A stretch of DNA of 64,000 bases from Limnephilus marmoratus (lineage: Eukaryota > Arthropoda > Insecta > Trichoptera > Limnephilidae). This document shows positions 11,536 to 22,612 of this stretch, piece by piece. The notes beneath the pieces were generated by a model. The model did no database searches. It was not told where the DNA came from and saw only the letters and a list, made by a program, of their open reading frames with translations. A program made the position numbers and the translations under genes. The DNA is taken from the NCBI GenBank assembly GCA_917880885.1, contig OU862923.1:25497770-25561769 (forward strand). Reading direction: 5' to 3'. Position 1 is the stretch's first letter, and each line of letters begins with the position of its first letter.

Positions 11536-11541
11536 AATAAA
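11536..11541 (+). terminator. Polyadenylation signal candidate
   Basis: An AATAAA hexamer at the 3' side of the CpG-rich interior, paired with the TATA-like box at 10855. Together they outline a transcription unit of about 0.7 kb as in an LTR. No TG...CA boundaries or target duplication could be confirmed. Confidence 0.3.
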
Positions 11542-11772
11542 GACTGACTCACACATCGACTGCACGCCTTTCATTTCTCTCTACCGATCAGGACCGCTCC
11601 CTCATGTCCATAGTTTATTTATTTTCATCTTACTAATTTATTCTTCCACCTCTTCTAAAATAAATATTAAAATAAGCATTAAAATCATCACGCCCGTCAT
11701 CTGCCGTCATCTTGCAACGTGCGGCGGGAACAAATGTACTCTACTTGAAAGTAATGCGAACGGTTTTCGGCG

Positions 11773-11804
11773 AGTCAAGTAGCGAGTGTACTCGCTACTT
11801 GACT
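11773..11804. repeat. 15-bp perfect palindrome arms
   Basis: AGTCAAGTAGCGAGT, two bases, then its exact complement. It lies inside the right terminal repeat of the CpG-rich element. Confidence 0.85.
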
Positions 11805-11924
11805 TACTACTTGATCAATGTGAACGTACTTTAAGTATCAATTATTTTGCTACAAAACTTTGCATAAAATTGTGCGGTGATTGGTCAAAACGATCAAAAC
11901 ATTTTTTTTCGATTAAAACCAAGG

Positions 11925-12125
11925 TGCTATACGTTTTTAGATTTTCACAGCCAAAAGTATTGTCGTTATTTGTTTTTGGGGTATTGTACCGTGTTGCGCT
12001 ACCTCTTTCTTAAGCCAAGTTTCGGACAGCGTTACGGTGATAATGGACAATGTAACGCTCTCCGAAACGTTGGCTATTGAAGGAGGACCCCAAAAACAAA
12101 TAACAAAAAAAACTTGGTGCGTTTG
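11925..12125. repeat. Inverted pair of family P repeats with two decayed hammerhead halves
   Basis: The left half matches 9818-9960 in the same orientation. The right half (12060-12110) is the inverted copy ending CCCCAAAAACAAATAAC. They meet in a hairpin, AGCCAAGTTTCGGACAGCG and CGCTCTCCGAAACGTTGGCT. The GAAAC parts are kept on both arms but the CTGANGA part is degraded (GTGATAA) in the short spacer, so these copies should be inactive. Confidence 0.65.
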
Positions 12126-13289
12126 TGGTTTTACAAGAAATTAGAAAAAAAATGTATTTTTTGAGATACGCGGTCTTATAAGACGTAAAAAAATTATAGC
12201 TAAATAAAGTATTCAAACAAAAACTGAGAAAATTCATGTTATGATAAATTTATAATAACCAGCCTTAAAAACTTCAAAAATTGATCCTATCAATATTTTG
12301 AAAAATTTAATATTTATTATGTACCTACGTAATTGTTTAATGGGGTTTGAAAATCACCACCCACTTAAATAAACGAAGAAAAAAATGCAAATGAAAAATT
12401 TAAGAAAATGGTAATATTTTAATTTTATCAAAACAGTTTCATAAACTAAAGTAAATTAATTTAAATTAAAATTTAGTTTATTTTCTCTTTTGTATTTTTT
12501 GCGAGAATAAAAATCAGTGGAAAACGAATTCATCCAAGTCTTAAAACCAGCGTGGGGATCATCTAGAAAATTTTCCATCAATGTGCAAAGCATTTGAAAC
12601 TTTGCGCGACCCGGCAATAAGGGCTAGGGGTCGAGCTACGTATTACTTACGGTCAACGGATCGGGCGATTCGGGTTAAACGATTTTCGACTTAACGGTCA
12701 TCGTAAATACTGTTCACAGGTGCGCCGCTCACCTTTCTGAAAGTGAAAAGGTTCCCGAGAAATACGGCCGCTGGATTCGTACTCAAGATATTTTACGACA
12801 ATTTTCTTATTGGGCAGGAGGAAAACGTTTTCTCCCGCTGGTGGACGCACCGTGAACACATCAAAATAGAAAGGAGATGTAAATTTGGGTGAATTATTTT
12901 ACATGTTTACTGGACAATGGAAAAAATGTTAACGGCGCTCAACACTATTGAACAAATTCTTGTAATTTTTTAAAGGAAATTCTTTCTTTCTTTTTAAGTA
13001 GAATCTTTGGATCAATGGCAGATCTAATCATTCTAATGGCGTTTTCAATAAATAAAATTCATTGGGAACGAAATAATGACGTCATTTTATTTTGGTAACC
13101 ACTGATTTTCGTCATTGTTTTACTGAGGTATCTATATCATGTGGAAATGTTGCATGTTTGTCGTTTTCCATATTTTTCAAATATTGATAAAAAGATCTTA
13201 TCTTACATGTGTTCATTGCCCCACTGTTCGCTATTGTAAATTTCGCGAATGTGTTTATTTTCACGTTAATACCCCGCAAGAGTCTCAAC
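12126..13289. other. Gene-free stretch, possibly low copy
   Basis: AT-rich except 12600-12850, which is GC-richer and contains no open frame. No repeat partner was seen in the window. It could hold regulatory or single-copy DNA, but nothing specific supports that. Confidence 0.35.
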
Positions 13290-13670
13290 TGCTCCCGCCT
13301 GGTGCAAGTGAGACTATGACATTCCCAATTGGGGTATGTTTCGAGGCTGAAAGTAGTAGGGAGGGGAAGAAGATGGGGAAAAGGAACGTTGGAAAGTACC
13401 TAGTCATTCAGGTCTGGTCACCAAACATGGCTAAAGCCACTTCAACGACGTTTCAATTCTTATTTGTGGCCTTACACCAGGGTGATACCGAAAGCATCTT
13501 TCTCGCTGGAACGTGCAGCAAATATACCATATATTATTTTTAAATTATTAACTGTGAAATAACACAAATTAATCAAATTTAATTGGAATATGAACCCACG
13601 ACCTTCGGATTGTTAGTCGAGAGCCTTACCCCTTCACCACGGAGACTGTCAGGACGGCAATCGCAAAGGA
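13290..13670 (-). mobile_element. tRNA-derived SINE, family S2, copy 1
   Basis: The minus strand begins near 13665 with a tRNA-like head: GTCTCCGTGGTGAAGGGGTA (A-box region), then CTCTCGACTAACAATCCG and GGTCGTGGGTTCATATTCC (B-box region). The body includes GGTGACCAGACCTGAATGAC. Body copies recur at 57428-57650 and, degraded, at 9725-9815 and 30395-30510. The plus-strand frame at 13139-13543 lies across this SINE and is not a gene. Confidence 0.65.
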
Positions 13671-15059
13671 AGTGACAGATGGTTTGGTTCAAGTGTTGGG
13701 TTTGAACAAATTCATTTTTGCGCGATGTTCAAATTCGAAATCCGTTTTAATTTTATGTATATGTGCAAGAATTTGGTTACCACTTTGAAGGTCCTTTGGG
13801 AGCATACAAAATCAGATTACACACATACAACATAATCTGAGGATTGTAGATTTTCTTTGAAGATTTTCTGTGAATCTTTACGACTATAAAAAGAAGTTAA
13901 ACCTATCTTCAAGCATTTAAAAAAACAACCACATAAGAGGTTATTTATAGAACTAAAAATGTTTTAAAGGCAATAAAAACTTTAACCATAAACATAATAT
14001 ATGAACACTCCTTTGTTGTAAAGCCTTATCGGATCTAGAATCGCGTTATAAAAATGAGTTATACCAACTTATGAGGTGTCTTTATAGCAGAGAGTTGAAT
14101 TATGAAGCGTTGTTCTAGCGTCACAGATTTGATATAAATGATGCAATCTTATAAGGGTGAATGAATTAAAACGTAACTTTCGCAAGACAAACGAATTAAT
14201 GAAAGTTTTAATCCAAAGATTCGTGCCACTGAACTATTCAATTAAAATTTCAGAGAAAGATAAGAAGGGAGAAGAACCAGCGTACTGTCTCGGAGTAATG
14301 AAAGAGTGTGAAGGTAGGACTAAGCCATTTAAGGCTTAGATCCTCGTTGTTCCTTTTATGTCGGAGGCTCTCGTGGAAAATGTCTCTTAAGTGTTATTAA
14401 GAAAGGCATTAGGGTTAATATTTACGGATGCCTTTTTGAATAAATTTACTGCCTACGTTTGTAGTAAACTGTTTTCTTTATAGGGTTACCTTCTCGGGGC
14501 AAGCACCAGTTGACACATTCACTGGAGGGTGGAGATAATTATGTTTTCTGGCAGCTTTGGTATGTCACGACTTGCTTTTTTAATGGTTTGCTTTAATTCA
14601 TTTCTTAACTGGCTGAATTCAAAGATTCACAAGACGTATATTATTTTCATTATTTTGTCACTTAATGTGAAAAGAGTGTATGAGATATTTTCAGATTATT
14701 GTCGGAGTCAGTTTTGTTAATTTTAAAAAGAGGATCTACAATCCGAAAGAATAGCTGAATTATAAAAACCTTTAATAAGGTTACAAAAAATCTCCATCCT
14801 TACAAAAATTAAATTATATAAATGCCTTGGCAAAATCATCACATACCTAGTGTGAAAGAGAGAGTTTTACCAAAGAACAAACCGCAACAATATGGGGTGG
14901 TACGACGGATTGCAGGTCCAACTACCTCGCGAAGCTTCGACGGCTTTCTACATCAGATACCCTCTAAGATGGAAAACGAAGGTCCAGGCATCGACTGGGG
15001 TTTCGTCCGTAACCCTACAGCCAGATGATAAGGAAATACCAGGTCCGATAATAGTTTAA
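13671..15059. other. Gene-free stretch
   Basis: Small frames at 14157, 14529 and 14822 show no family resemblance. No internal repeat stands out. Confidence 0.35.
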
Positions 15060-15108
15060 ATTCTTCTGTCTACCCCAAAGGGTTCCCGGTATAGGTTGGC
15101 AGATTTGT
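15060..15108 (-). repeat. Fragment of a common lepidopteran-type repeat
   Basis: CTTCTGTCTACCCCAAAGGG followed by TTCCCGGTATAGG resembles an interspersed word seen widely in butterfly and moth DNA. A related plus-strand piece is at 28355. The assignment rests on recall and is weak. Confidence 0.3.
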
Positions 15109-15115
15109 GATCTCG

Positions 15116-15400
15116 AAATACGAGGGTTATTCAAAAATTAAAGACCTTTCTTCATTTTCACTAGCTCAGACTTTGCAGTGCAGCTCTGGCTTTCCTCTAA
15201 GAAATGAGAGGTGATCCGGCTTGGTAGCTGCTTCAGTACGATCTTTGCGTCAGTTTGATAAGAATGCTCCGCTGTCGAATCCCGCCGCCTACGAGGTGCG
15301 CTCAATTATTCGCTTTCTCAACTAAGAGGGAGTACGCCCTGTTGAAGTTCGTTAGCTCGCAATTTTTATCCCAGATATCAGTAAGTCTACCACACAAACG
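15116..15400 (+). pseudogene. mariner-like transposon 5' end with broken transposase start
   Basis: The start TACGAGGGTTATTCAAAAA looks like a TA target followed by a mariner terminal repeat. Downstream a plus frame reads NPAAYEVRSIIRFLN, a stop, EGVRPVEVR, and after a frame change PDISKST. This fits the helix-turn-helix N-terminus of mariner transposases. The DDD catalytic region and 3' end are absent. Confidence 0.6.
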
Positions 15401-15860
15401 ATTTTGAGTTGGAGTTGGATTATTTCCAAAATAATTCACTCGTTATAATACGCGCTTTTTCGCGATCTTGCGCGAGTTTCATCCCCAAAAACAACTCCTT
15501 TCTCTAACCGTTAAGTCACGTCCGCCTCCATCTTTGCCCCCTCGCTGAAACCCCGGCGCGGCCAACTCTGACATTATTTTAACCCAGAAGCACTAACTTG
15601 CAAATAAACAACAAATAAGTTCTTATTAGTACTTACTTATACGAAAAAATAATTAAATAATTATTTATACGTTACAATTTATTCTCTTTTGCCAGCAAGG
15701 GCAATCAGTAGTTATAAGAGTAGTTTTTTTTATAATAAATACATATTACGTGCACATATATATAATGCATACAAAGCACAGCAATAACAGAGTTGTTTGA
15801 AGGTGGTACCAGACAAAATTATCATCCGAATAGAGTATATTTATGAGTTTATTGTTGCTA
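15401..15860. other. Gene-free stretch
   Basis: A GC-richer patch at 15480-15560 is followed by AT-rich DNA. No feature is recognised. Confidence 0.35.
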
Positions 15861-15868
15861 TCCCCGAG

Positions 15869-16529
15869 TAGGCTTGTTGAAAAAGTATCGATATATCGAT
15901 GTGTCGATTTTATTAATTCAATACATCGATATTTTTAGCCGATATATTTTGATCCGATATATCGATATATCGATACAAAATATCGAATATCGAAAATTGT
16001 ACAACAACGATATTTTATTTTATTTATGTAACTTAAGTCACTAGAATCCAAAACCGTATAGGAACGAACGGAAAAAAGTAACTGTATTGAGTCATACATA
16101 GTCATACATTTAGGTACATACATAGAAATGTATGCTTTTATTCACGCGAAGTCCTTTTTGACAGATTAATACGCCAATAGAATGTTACTGAGACGCATAC
16201 AAACTTTGTACGCGTCTCAATTTACATACAAGTTAGAAGACAGCTTTTTAGTTTATGATATTTTTGTAATTATTACCTAATAAAAATAAATACTTTTAAA
16301 AATTCATTTTTATTGAGATTTTTGTACATTAAAATAATGCACACTGTGTATAAAAATTAATATTGATAATATTGAGCCGAATAGACTATTATTTTAAAAG
16401 CGAAAAAACTTTTTTTTAATTTTACCGATATATCGATACATCGATATTTTTCCTCGATATATCGACGTGGATATTGATATTTTAATAAATATCGATACAT
16501 CGATATTTTTTTCACTTTCGACATCCCTA
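15869..16529. mobile_element. hAT-like miniature element packed with ATCGAT motifs
   Basis: The left end is TAGGCTTGTTGAAAAAGTAT and the right end on minus is TAGGGATGTCGAAAGTGAAA. The flanking octamers TCCCCGAG (15861-15868) and TCGCCGAG (16530-16537) match at 7 of 8, which fits a hAT target duplication. Both ends hold clusters of ATCGATATATCGAT-type motifs, many containing TATCGATA or CGATA. No transposase is present. Confidence 0.75.
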
Positions 16530-16537
16530 TCGCCGAG

Positions 16538-17284
16538 TCTCTAAAAAAACATCGATGACACGTTCCTCAACCCCCCTGTTTCGATAGATCATGAAAACTT
16601 ATGGCGATTTTGGGCCGCGTGAATTTTGTGTAAGCTCTGGAAGAAAATAGGGAACGGAAAATGAACTTAGAGAGGATGCCACCAAAATAATGAAAGTCCT
16701 ACCTTGGAACTGGAATCTTCTCTTGCCCCCACTGGATGTTGCACAAATCTCACGACGTAAAAAACTGCTTTGCCCGTTAACATCATGAAAAAACTCTTGC
16801 CCGTTGCATAAGACCATGTACGTCTTGTAGCGCCGTAGAAATTGCACTGGAAGTCTCGGACAATTCTTCCTCCGGTGACAAGGTTGGGTAGGTAAAATTT
16901 TTGTAGGTAGGTCAGACAGTATGGAATGTGGGGAATATGAAATAGGATACTATTTATCAGTTATACCCGAACACACCCAGAATTCTCCTGTGCTTGTTCA
17001 GTGCTATAGGTAATCGCGGTAGAATTCAGGAAACGTAATGGTAACATAGGTAATTTCAGCCCATGAAATTATTCCTTGCTTAGGTTGTTCCCTTGTTCCA
17101 CATCAATCCAACAATTACGAGCATGCAAAAGACCCTAAAGACCGTAAATATCGTTTATTTGTAGTTAAGGCATCGTGTCCGAGACTAACAGGCTAATTTA
17201 TTTAACAATTTAAACTTTCACTTAAACACAATACGCGTTGGCACTAGGAAAGTAGATACTTAAATCCATATTTTTTTATAATTT
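16538..17284. other. Gene-free stretch
   Basis: Moderately GC-rich at 16590-16880. The minus frame there (82 codons) shows no family resemblance. No repeat partner was seen. Confidence 0.35.
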
Positions 17285-17288
17285 TTAA

Positions 17289-17889
17289 CCTCTCAGGCTT
17301 CGGGCCTATTTTGTCGGAAGGTAAAAATATTTCCACTTTGCAATAAAATCCAAATAAATGGAACATTTCTGAACGCATCCAAAAACTAAAAACTGTTTTT
17401 GAAAGGTCATGAAAGTATTATTTCATAATTCAAAACAAACATGTAATTTTTTAAACATAAAATTTTTTATTGCAAACATAGAAGTTTTAAAAATGGTTCA
17501 CTCACGTTTTTTTTAAACTCAAATTACTAATAACGAAAAACAATAAAACCACACACATATCTCATTAGGCAATTGTGTTATAAACATTATCGTCAATTCA
17601 CTTTTTTGTCGTTTCATGTTAAAATAATTATTAATAAAAATAAACAAATTAATAATTCTCAAAAATAAACTAGTCTCATAGATTTTTTTTTCAAATTGCG
17701 GTCGGTTACTTGAGTTTCATGAAGGTGAACATTTTAATTATTTTGTGATAAACTTTTAGATTTTCATACAAAGCGTGGTGTTTTCTCTTTCTAACACCGT
17801 TGAGATCATATTTCTAACCATGATAGTGAGAGAGACACAACGATTTTTATATGAGTCATTCCGAACACCGAACAAATTGGCCTGAGGGG
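17289..17889 (-). mobile_element. piggyBac-like MITE, copy 2
   Basis: Bounded by TTAA at 17285-17288 and 17890-17893. It begins CCTCTCAGGC and ends GCCTGAGGGG. It matches the element at 8501-8948 in inverted orientation and is longer. No open frame. It is the best-preserved copy of the family here. Confidence 0.75.
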
Positions 17890-17923
17890 TTAACTTTACG
17901 AGTAAAACCTCAAATTGTAATAT

Positions 17924-18389
17924 TTAATTAATGAAGACAATATTAGCAACAATTAATCGAAAATCTGAAACAGAAAAATATACGGTTTCATCTAGGAATT
18001 GAACCTAGGACCTAAGCATTGCCGGGGCAGTGCTCTACCTCCGGGAATGGGAGCCTATCCGATTCGGTCATGTTTAACTGTATCACACTCCGACTAAGAA
18101 CTATCAAGATTGTTTTCATTTTCTTAACGCATATTTTTACTCGCCGCTAACTTTATGTACGATTAAGATTCATCTTGAACGAAATGCTACCTAGAGAGTA
18201 TCTTGAATAAATTTATCCATTTTTATTTTAATATGCGACTTGACTTTTTTGCAATCCTAATTTTGTGCAAATTAAGGCTGGGTTCGATTCCAGGGTTCGG
18301 TTTCTAGATGAGACCATACCTTTTTTTGATTTTTCCGTTTCAAATTTTCTATTGATTTTCGCTGATATTGTCTTCATTAATTAAAAAAG
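17924..18389. mobile_element. Fold-back element with tRNA-like B boxes at both ends
   Basis: The arms (17924-18020 and 18275-18389) are inverted copies, each running TTAATTAATGAAGACAATAT, then a variant of GAAAATCTGAAACAGAAAAA, then a B-box-like GGTTCAATTCC or GGTTCGATTCC. The left arm adds a fuller tRNA-like head on minus (GGAGGTAGAGCACTGCCCCG). The centre (18060-18250) is related to 49920-50100. It looks like a SINE-derived fold-back. Confidence 0.55.
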
Positions 18390-20837
18390 TAAATCGTATG
18401 TAGGTGTCAATTCAGCTCTAACAAAAAATACAAAATCTAGGTTCTCTCAATTTAAACATCGCAGCCTTACTAAAAAACCCCGTGAAAATTTTATTCAATT
18501 GACAAACGGTCGCGGATGTGAAAACATTACTAATTAAAAAATTGTTCATGGAAAAATACACATTGTTTACACAGACTGAGAGGGTAGTTTATCTCTGTTT
18601 TATTAATGATGTCTAAACGAAATATGGAATTTTTCCAAAGTATTTTGAATGTTCTATATATTTCTTATTTTTGAAGGTGTCGTTAAAACAAATACCATTT
18701 ATGAAAACTATGTAGATAAAATTACCTTTTATTTTTGTGTACTTAAAATACACTTAAGTTTTAAAAAACTGTCATATTTTAAGATTCAAACGCGGAAAAA
18801 AATGGAATTTTTTTTTACAAAAACATTTATGATGAAAGTGTAGAGAAATTTATAAAAAAACCAAATTTTAAAAATTTAGTCCTTTTAAATAATGAATTTG
18901 GAACGAAACTGTCACCTCACTTTTTCCTCGTGCATACAATAAAAAAATTTCAAAGTTTTTTTATTGTCAAAAAACTAACCTAAAAAATAATACTGACTTT
19001 TATAACAGATTTCTTGCATCTCTACAGACGTTCATTTCTTTTATACGTTTAGGAAAACATGTATTAGATATTAATATTTAAAAAAACACTACTTTTATGA
19101 AATTTTCATAAAATAAAATCCTTTAAATGTAAATTTGAATTGTTTGTGTTTTATATAAAATACTTTTTGTCATTTCAATTTTCAAAGTATGATTACTGTT
19201 ATTACAATTTGACTAAAACTTATTAAAAACCACAAAAAACACGGTAAATATATCAATTATACGAATATAAGGGTGAATTAGTCATATTAATAGAAATTAC
19301 AATCACATTTGAGTAATATTACACACACATCCGAGGAGTGAATTCTTTTTCGCGCTTTTAGCGCGAACGACGAATGCGCAGGCGCCGCCACCTAGCGGTT
19401 ATGTAGGAAAACAAACAATTTATTATGTACACTGTAAAAAATTACATTGTTGTCAGATTAAAAATACATTTTAAGAACAAATCTTATTAGTAATATTTCG
19501 TGTTTTAGTGTATTGTTGTTTATTCATGTTGCGGCAGCAACACAGGTTATCGGCCGTGTTGTGTTTTTTTTAATAAGGCTGCTAGTATCTAGTGCATGAA
19601 TTGAAATTCTTGCAAAATAACATTCTTCTCCGAAAAAAATACTCCGATCCTTTTATGGATAAAATTTTTTCACAAATAATTTCTCTCATGAAATTTCGAT
19701 TCCCCGAATAACAAAAAACTTACATCTCTCATAAAAATAAATCAGATAATATTATGAACCTTACAATAAGTTATTGAAAAACGAAGATTTAGACTGAAAT
19801 TTGTCCAAATTTACTTCCGACTGGAGAAAGCTGGCCCCCATTTTCTGTTTTTCGTCCAATGAGCAAACACCAGCAATATGCTTTTATGGAAAAAAGCATA
19901 ATACTGTTCCATTTTACTTTATGGAGCGATGCTGGTATTAAATCTAGATCTATGTAAATTAATTCCGAAATAAGAAAATATGTGAGGTTTTTACTTTCTC
20001 CATCCTTCCTAAAGATGATTTTTATACTGTAAAACCATAACCAAAAAAACTTTTGAAAAAATAATATTTCCTATTGCACCGTTTGGTGAAAAACTCGAAG
20101 GCGCGGCGCAAAGAATCAAATACCCTAAAATCTAATAATCGAAAAGTTCTAACCGAACTTTACTTACCTCGCAAACTACGACATAAAAAGAGATTAATTA
20201 AAAAGTCAATTAAATATTTATTAGATTTAAAAGCTGATAATTATATATGCATAACCTAACGTAAGGGGGTCATCTACAGGGGGGGGGAGTGTGAAGGCTA
20301 TGAAGGATTTTTTTTGGTGAACTAAATAAACATACAACTGCGAACTTTTCACCACATTTTTATTCATATTTTGAACACAATAACCTTGTGTTTTACGATA
20401 ACGACAACTTTACAATTTTTTTAGCCCGAAATCTCCGCTCATTGCTGAAGTACACGGCAACTTAGCCACTCATCTTCAAAATTGCGGTGACCACGATTGC
20501 GGGCATTCTGCTTATCTGAAACAAAAAAAAAAATCAGACAGCATTTTAATCTGTGAAGTAAATAGTTTCATTAGTTCGTTACTTGATTAAACAAATTATT
20601 ATTTAAAAAAAAAACATTGCACCTTATTATCGGACAGTGGTCCAATTCTTAACTCTTTGTCATTTTGATTGCAAATAATCTCCACTATCACCCACTTCGT
20701 TTGATCTATAGTTTACGGGATACCATGTACATACTCGTTTATGTCATTTCATTAATAGATGAAAAGAAACTGGAGTGCTTGGAAAAGAAACTTTTAGCAC
20801 AAATGATTTCTGTGTAAGTATGTATATTATGACTAAA
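18390..20837. other. Gene-free AT-rich stretch
   Basis: Contains a CpG-richer patch at 19340-19410 (GCGCGAACGACGAATGCGCA). The 61-codon basic frame at 20074-20259 has no recognised family and is not called. A G-run lies at about 20280. No mobile element is recognised. Confidence 0.35.
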
Positions 20838-20860
20838 AGAGAGAGAGAGAGAGAGAGAGA
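20838..20860. repeat. (GA)n microsatellite
   Basis: An uninterrupted AG dinucleotide run of about 11-12 units. Confidence 0.95.
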
Positions 20861-20987
20861 CAGATTATTCGGCTACATATAACAGCTGCTCTATATTCTC
20901 TATCACGATCATTGAACACGGTTTTTTTTTTTTTGTAGTTTTCTTTATTCATTGAAAAAATTATTTTTTTTTACAAAAGGGGATTTT

Positions 20988-21029
20988 TCGACCACCATGC
21001 TAGGCACATGCCCGTGTTGTGGTGGTCGA
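20988..21029 (-). repeat. Dispersed structured hairpin, copy 1
   Basis: The arms TCGACCACCA and TGGTGGTCGA pair over 10 bp. The interior read on minus contains GGGCATGTGCC, which can form a small inner stem. The same hairpin recurs at 47507-47550 with a paired C-to-T and G-to-A change in the arms. It probably belongs to the 3' end of a retroelement, since an A-rich run follows on minus. Confidence 0.7.
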
Positions 21030-21904
21030 TTTTTTAAACAGTAAATTAACAAATGCAATATAAAGAATGTGTGAGAGTATTCAGAAAATATAAACATAAA
21101 ATAATATAATAATAAAGAATATTATATAATACAAAATAGTATAAAAGAATTTAATTTAAAAGAGTTACGAGTATAAAATCAGAGTGAGTACTATATGGTA
21201 AGCAAATGAGGAAGAATTTTTATGTTGAAAATCTACATTATTTAACACCAATTTTTGTACAATTAAATGTTGGGCTTTGTTCTTCAAGTCCGGCGAATTA
21301 CATTGAACAGCTGTACAGTAAGTATGTAGTATATAGTATAGTTGTTCATGTTTCAGTCCGGCGAATACTAAATTATAATTATTGTTACCATGGTTATTGC
21401 TGGGAAGTACATATGGGACTTCGTCGGATTCGATACACAGTGGTGCCAAACAGTTTTAAGTAAATAGTTTAAAAGTATTTAAACTTTCAGCTAATTAATA
21501 ATAACTTTTATTGGTGGTATATAAGCTATTATCAATTTTATTTATAAAAAGTAACTAAAACTTGAATACACAGTTTCGTCGTGGAGCTGGTGAAATAAAA
21601 CCAAGAAACAAAGAACAAAAAATAAATAAATAGAAAAAGCTTGGACGACATAAAATACCTGTAGCAACCGTTCCGAAAAAAAAATAAAATACCTGTAGCA
21701 ACCGTTCCGAAAAAAAATGCCCTTGGTTTCGCCGACTCTAAAAACAATATCCTGCCATGAAATTTAATAAGAGTAGATTATGATGTTGATATCTGCCATT
21801 CATTTTTTTTTATATTTTGTCGGTATTTCAAAAATATATACTCGTACGAGTAGGTACCTAAATGGAATCTTAAAGGTTTTAAAACAATCGCCAATGGAAT
21901 ATAA
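21030..21904. other. Gene-free stretch
   Basis: AT-rich. GTCCGGCGAAT occurs at about 21288 and 21356. The frames at 21165-21747 show no family resemblance. Confidence 0.35.
21650..21718. repeat. Direct duplication of about 34 bp
   Basis: Two head-to-tail copies of AAAATACCTGTAGCAACCGT followed by TCCGAAAAAAAA. Confidence 0.9.
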
Positions 21905-22612
21905 TATTTTTTAATCTTAATATATACAACAAAGTCGGGTTAGTTACACCATTTATAATTCAAGAACGGCTGGACCGATTTTCATGATCTTTGATTTGTT
22001 GGATTTGTCTCCGCCCCGAATAGAAGAATACATATTAAAACACCGGAAATATTAACAAAAAATAAATTATGAAGAAAATTCTTTTCCTTGTACATTTTGT
22101 ACGGAACGAATTCTCATCTTTTGAAAGAGCTGCAGCAATATTGTGAAAGATAAATATAATATTGAATAGTGAGTGAATTCTAAGAATTCAAAAACGTCAA
22201 ATGTCAATGCGCTAATTGTTTTGCTCGTATAATGCTGCCCTTCTTTCTTGCACACTAAATGTCAATAGTAGAAAATGAGACAAACGGTGAACGTATGTCT
22301 GTACCCCTCCAAAGAAAAAATACAATACATAATTATAATAAATCTCCGTCAAACGTATAAAGAAAATGAAACGCAATTCCCGTAAGTAAGTGGAAAAGAA
22401 AGAAAATCACAAAAAATCTGTACACAAGGTCATCTCTGATACTGACAAAACAAACATCGACAGTTGCGCATCGCTAATTGCTTCATTGTGTAATTTTTAA
22501 CTTAATAAAAAAACTTAATTTAATTTTATTTTTTTAAATTTAATTCAGCTCATATGTTAAAAACAGTTACTGATTCTGAGGCGGTACGAAGTTCGCCGGG
22601 TCAGCTAGTTTA
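21905..22612 (-). repeat. Common insect interspersed repeat
   Basis: On minus it starts ACTAGCTGACCCGGCGAACT then TCGTACCGCCTCAG. At the other end, on plus, it reads CAAGAACGGCTGGACCGATT. Both words are typical of a very abundant insect repeat. No open frame remains. The class is uncertain. Confidence 0.55.

Larger units (their letters stand above)
10338..11836. mobile_element. 1.5 kb CpG-rich element with about 50-bp terminal inverted repeats
   Basis: The left end (10338-10392: GTTCTGATTGCGCAAGTA then AGTCGAGTGGAGAGTATA) and the right end read on minus (GTTCACATTGATCAAGTA then AGTCAAGTAGCGAGTACA) are recognisable inverted copies. The interior is much richer in C, G and CpG than its surroundings. 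It carries a TATA-like promoter, an AATAAA signal and a 47-bp tandem array. Open frames of 212 and 239 codons run through the array but are low-complexity readings of it and show no domain. The interior could be a captured LTR or a host regulatory segment. Confidence 0.55.

Noticed and set aside
10792..11782. Open frames of 212 and 239 codons on plus
   Set aside because: They depend on the 47-bp tandem array and GC-rich composition; no domain, and two frames are open over the same stretch.
13139..13543. 134-codon plus frame
   Set aside because: Overlaps a tRNA-derived SINE body found elsewhere in the window; no family resemblance.
16599..16847. 82-codon minus frame
   Set aside because: No family resemblance; ends in low-information sequence.
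20074..20259. 61-codon basic plus frame
   Set aside because: No recognised family, no context, length within chance in AT-rich DNA.
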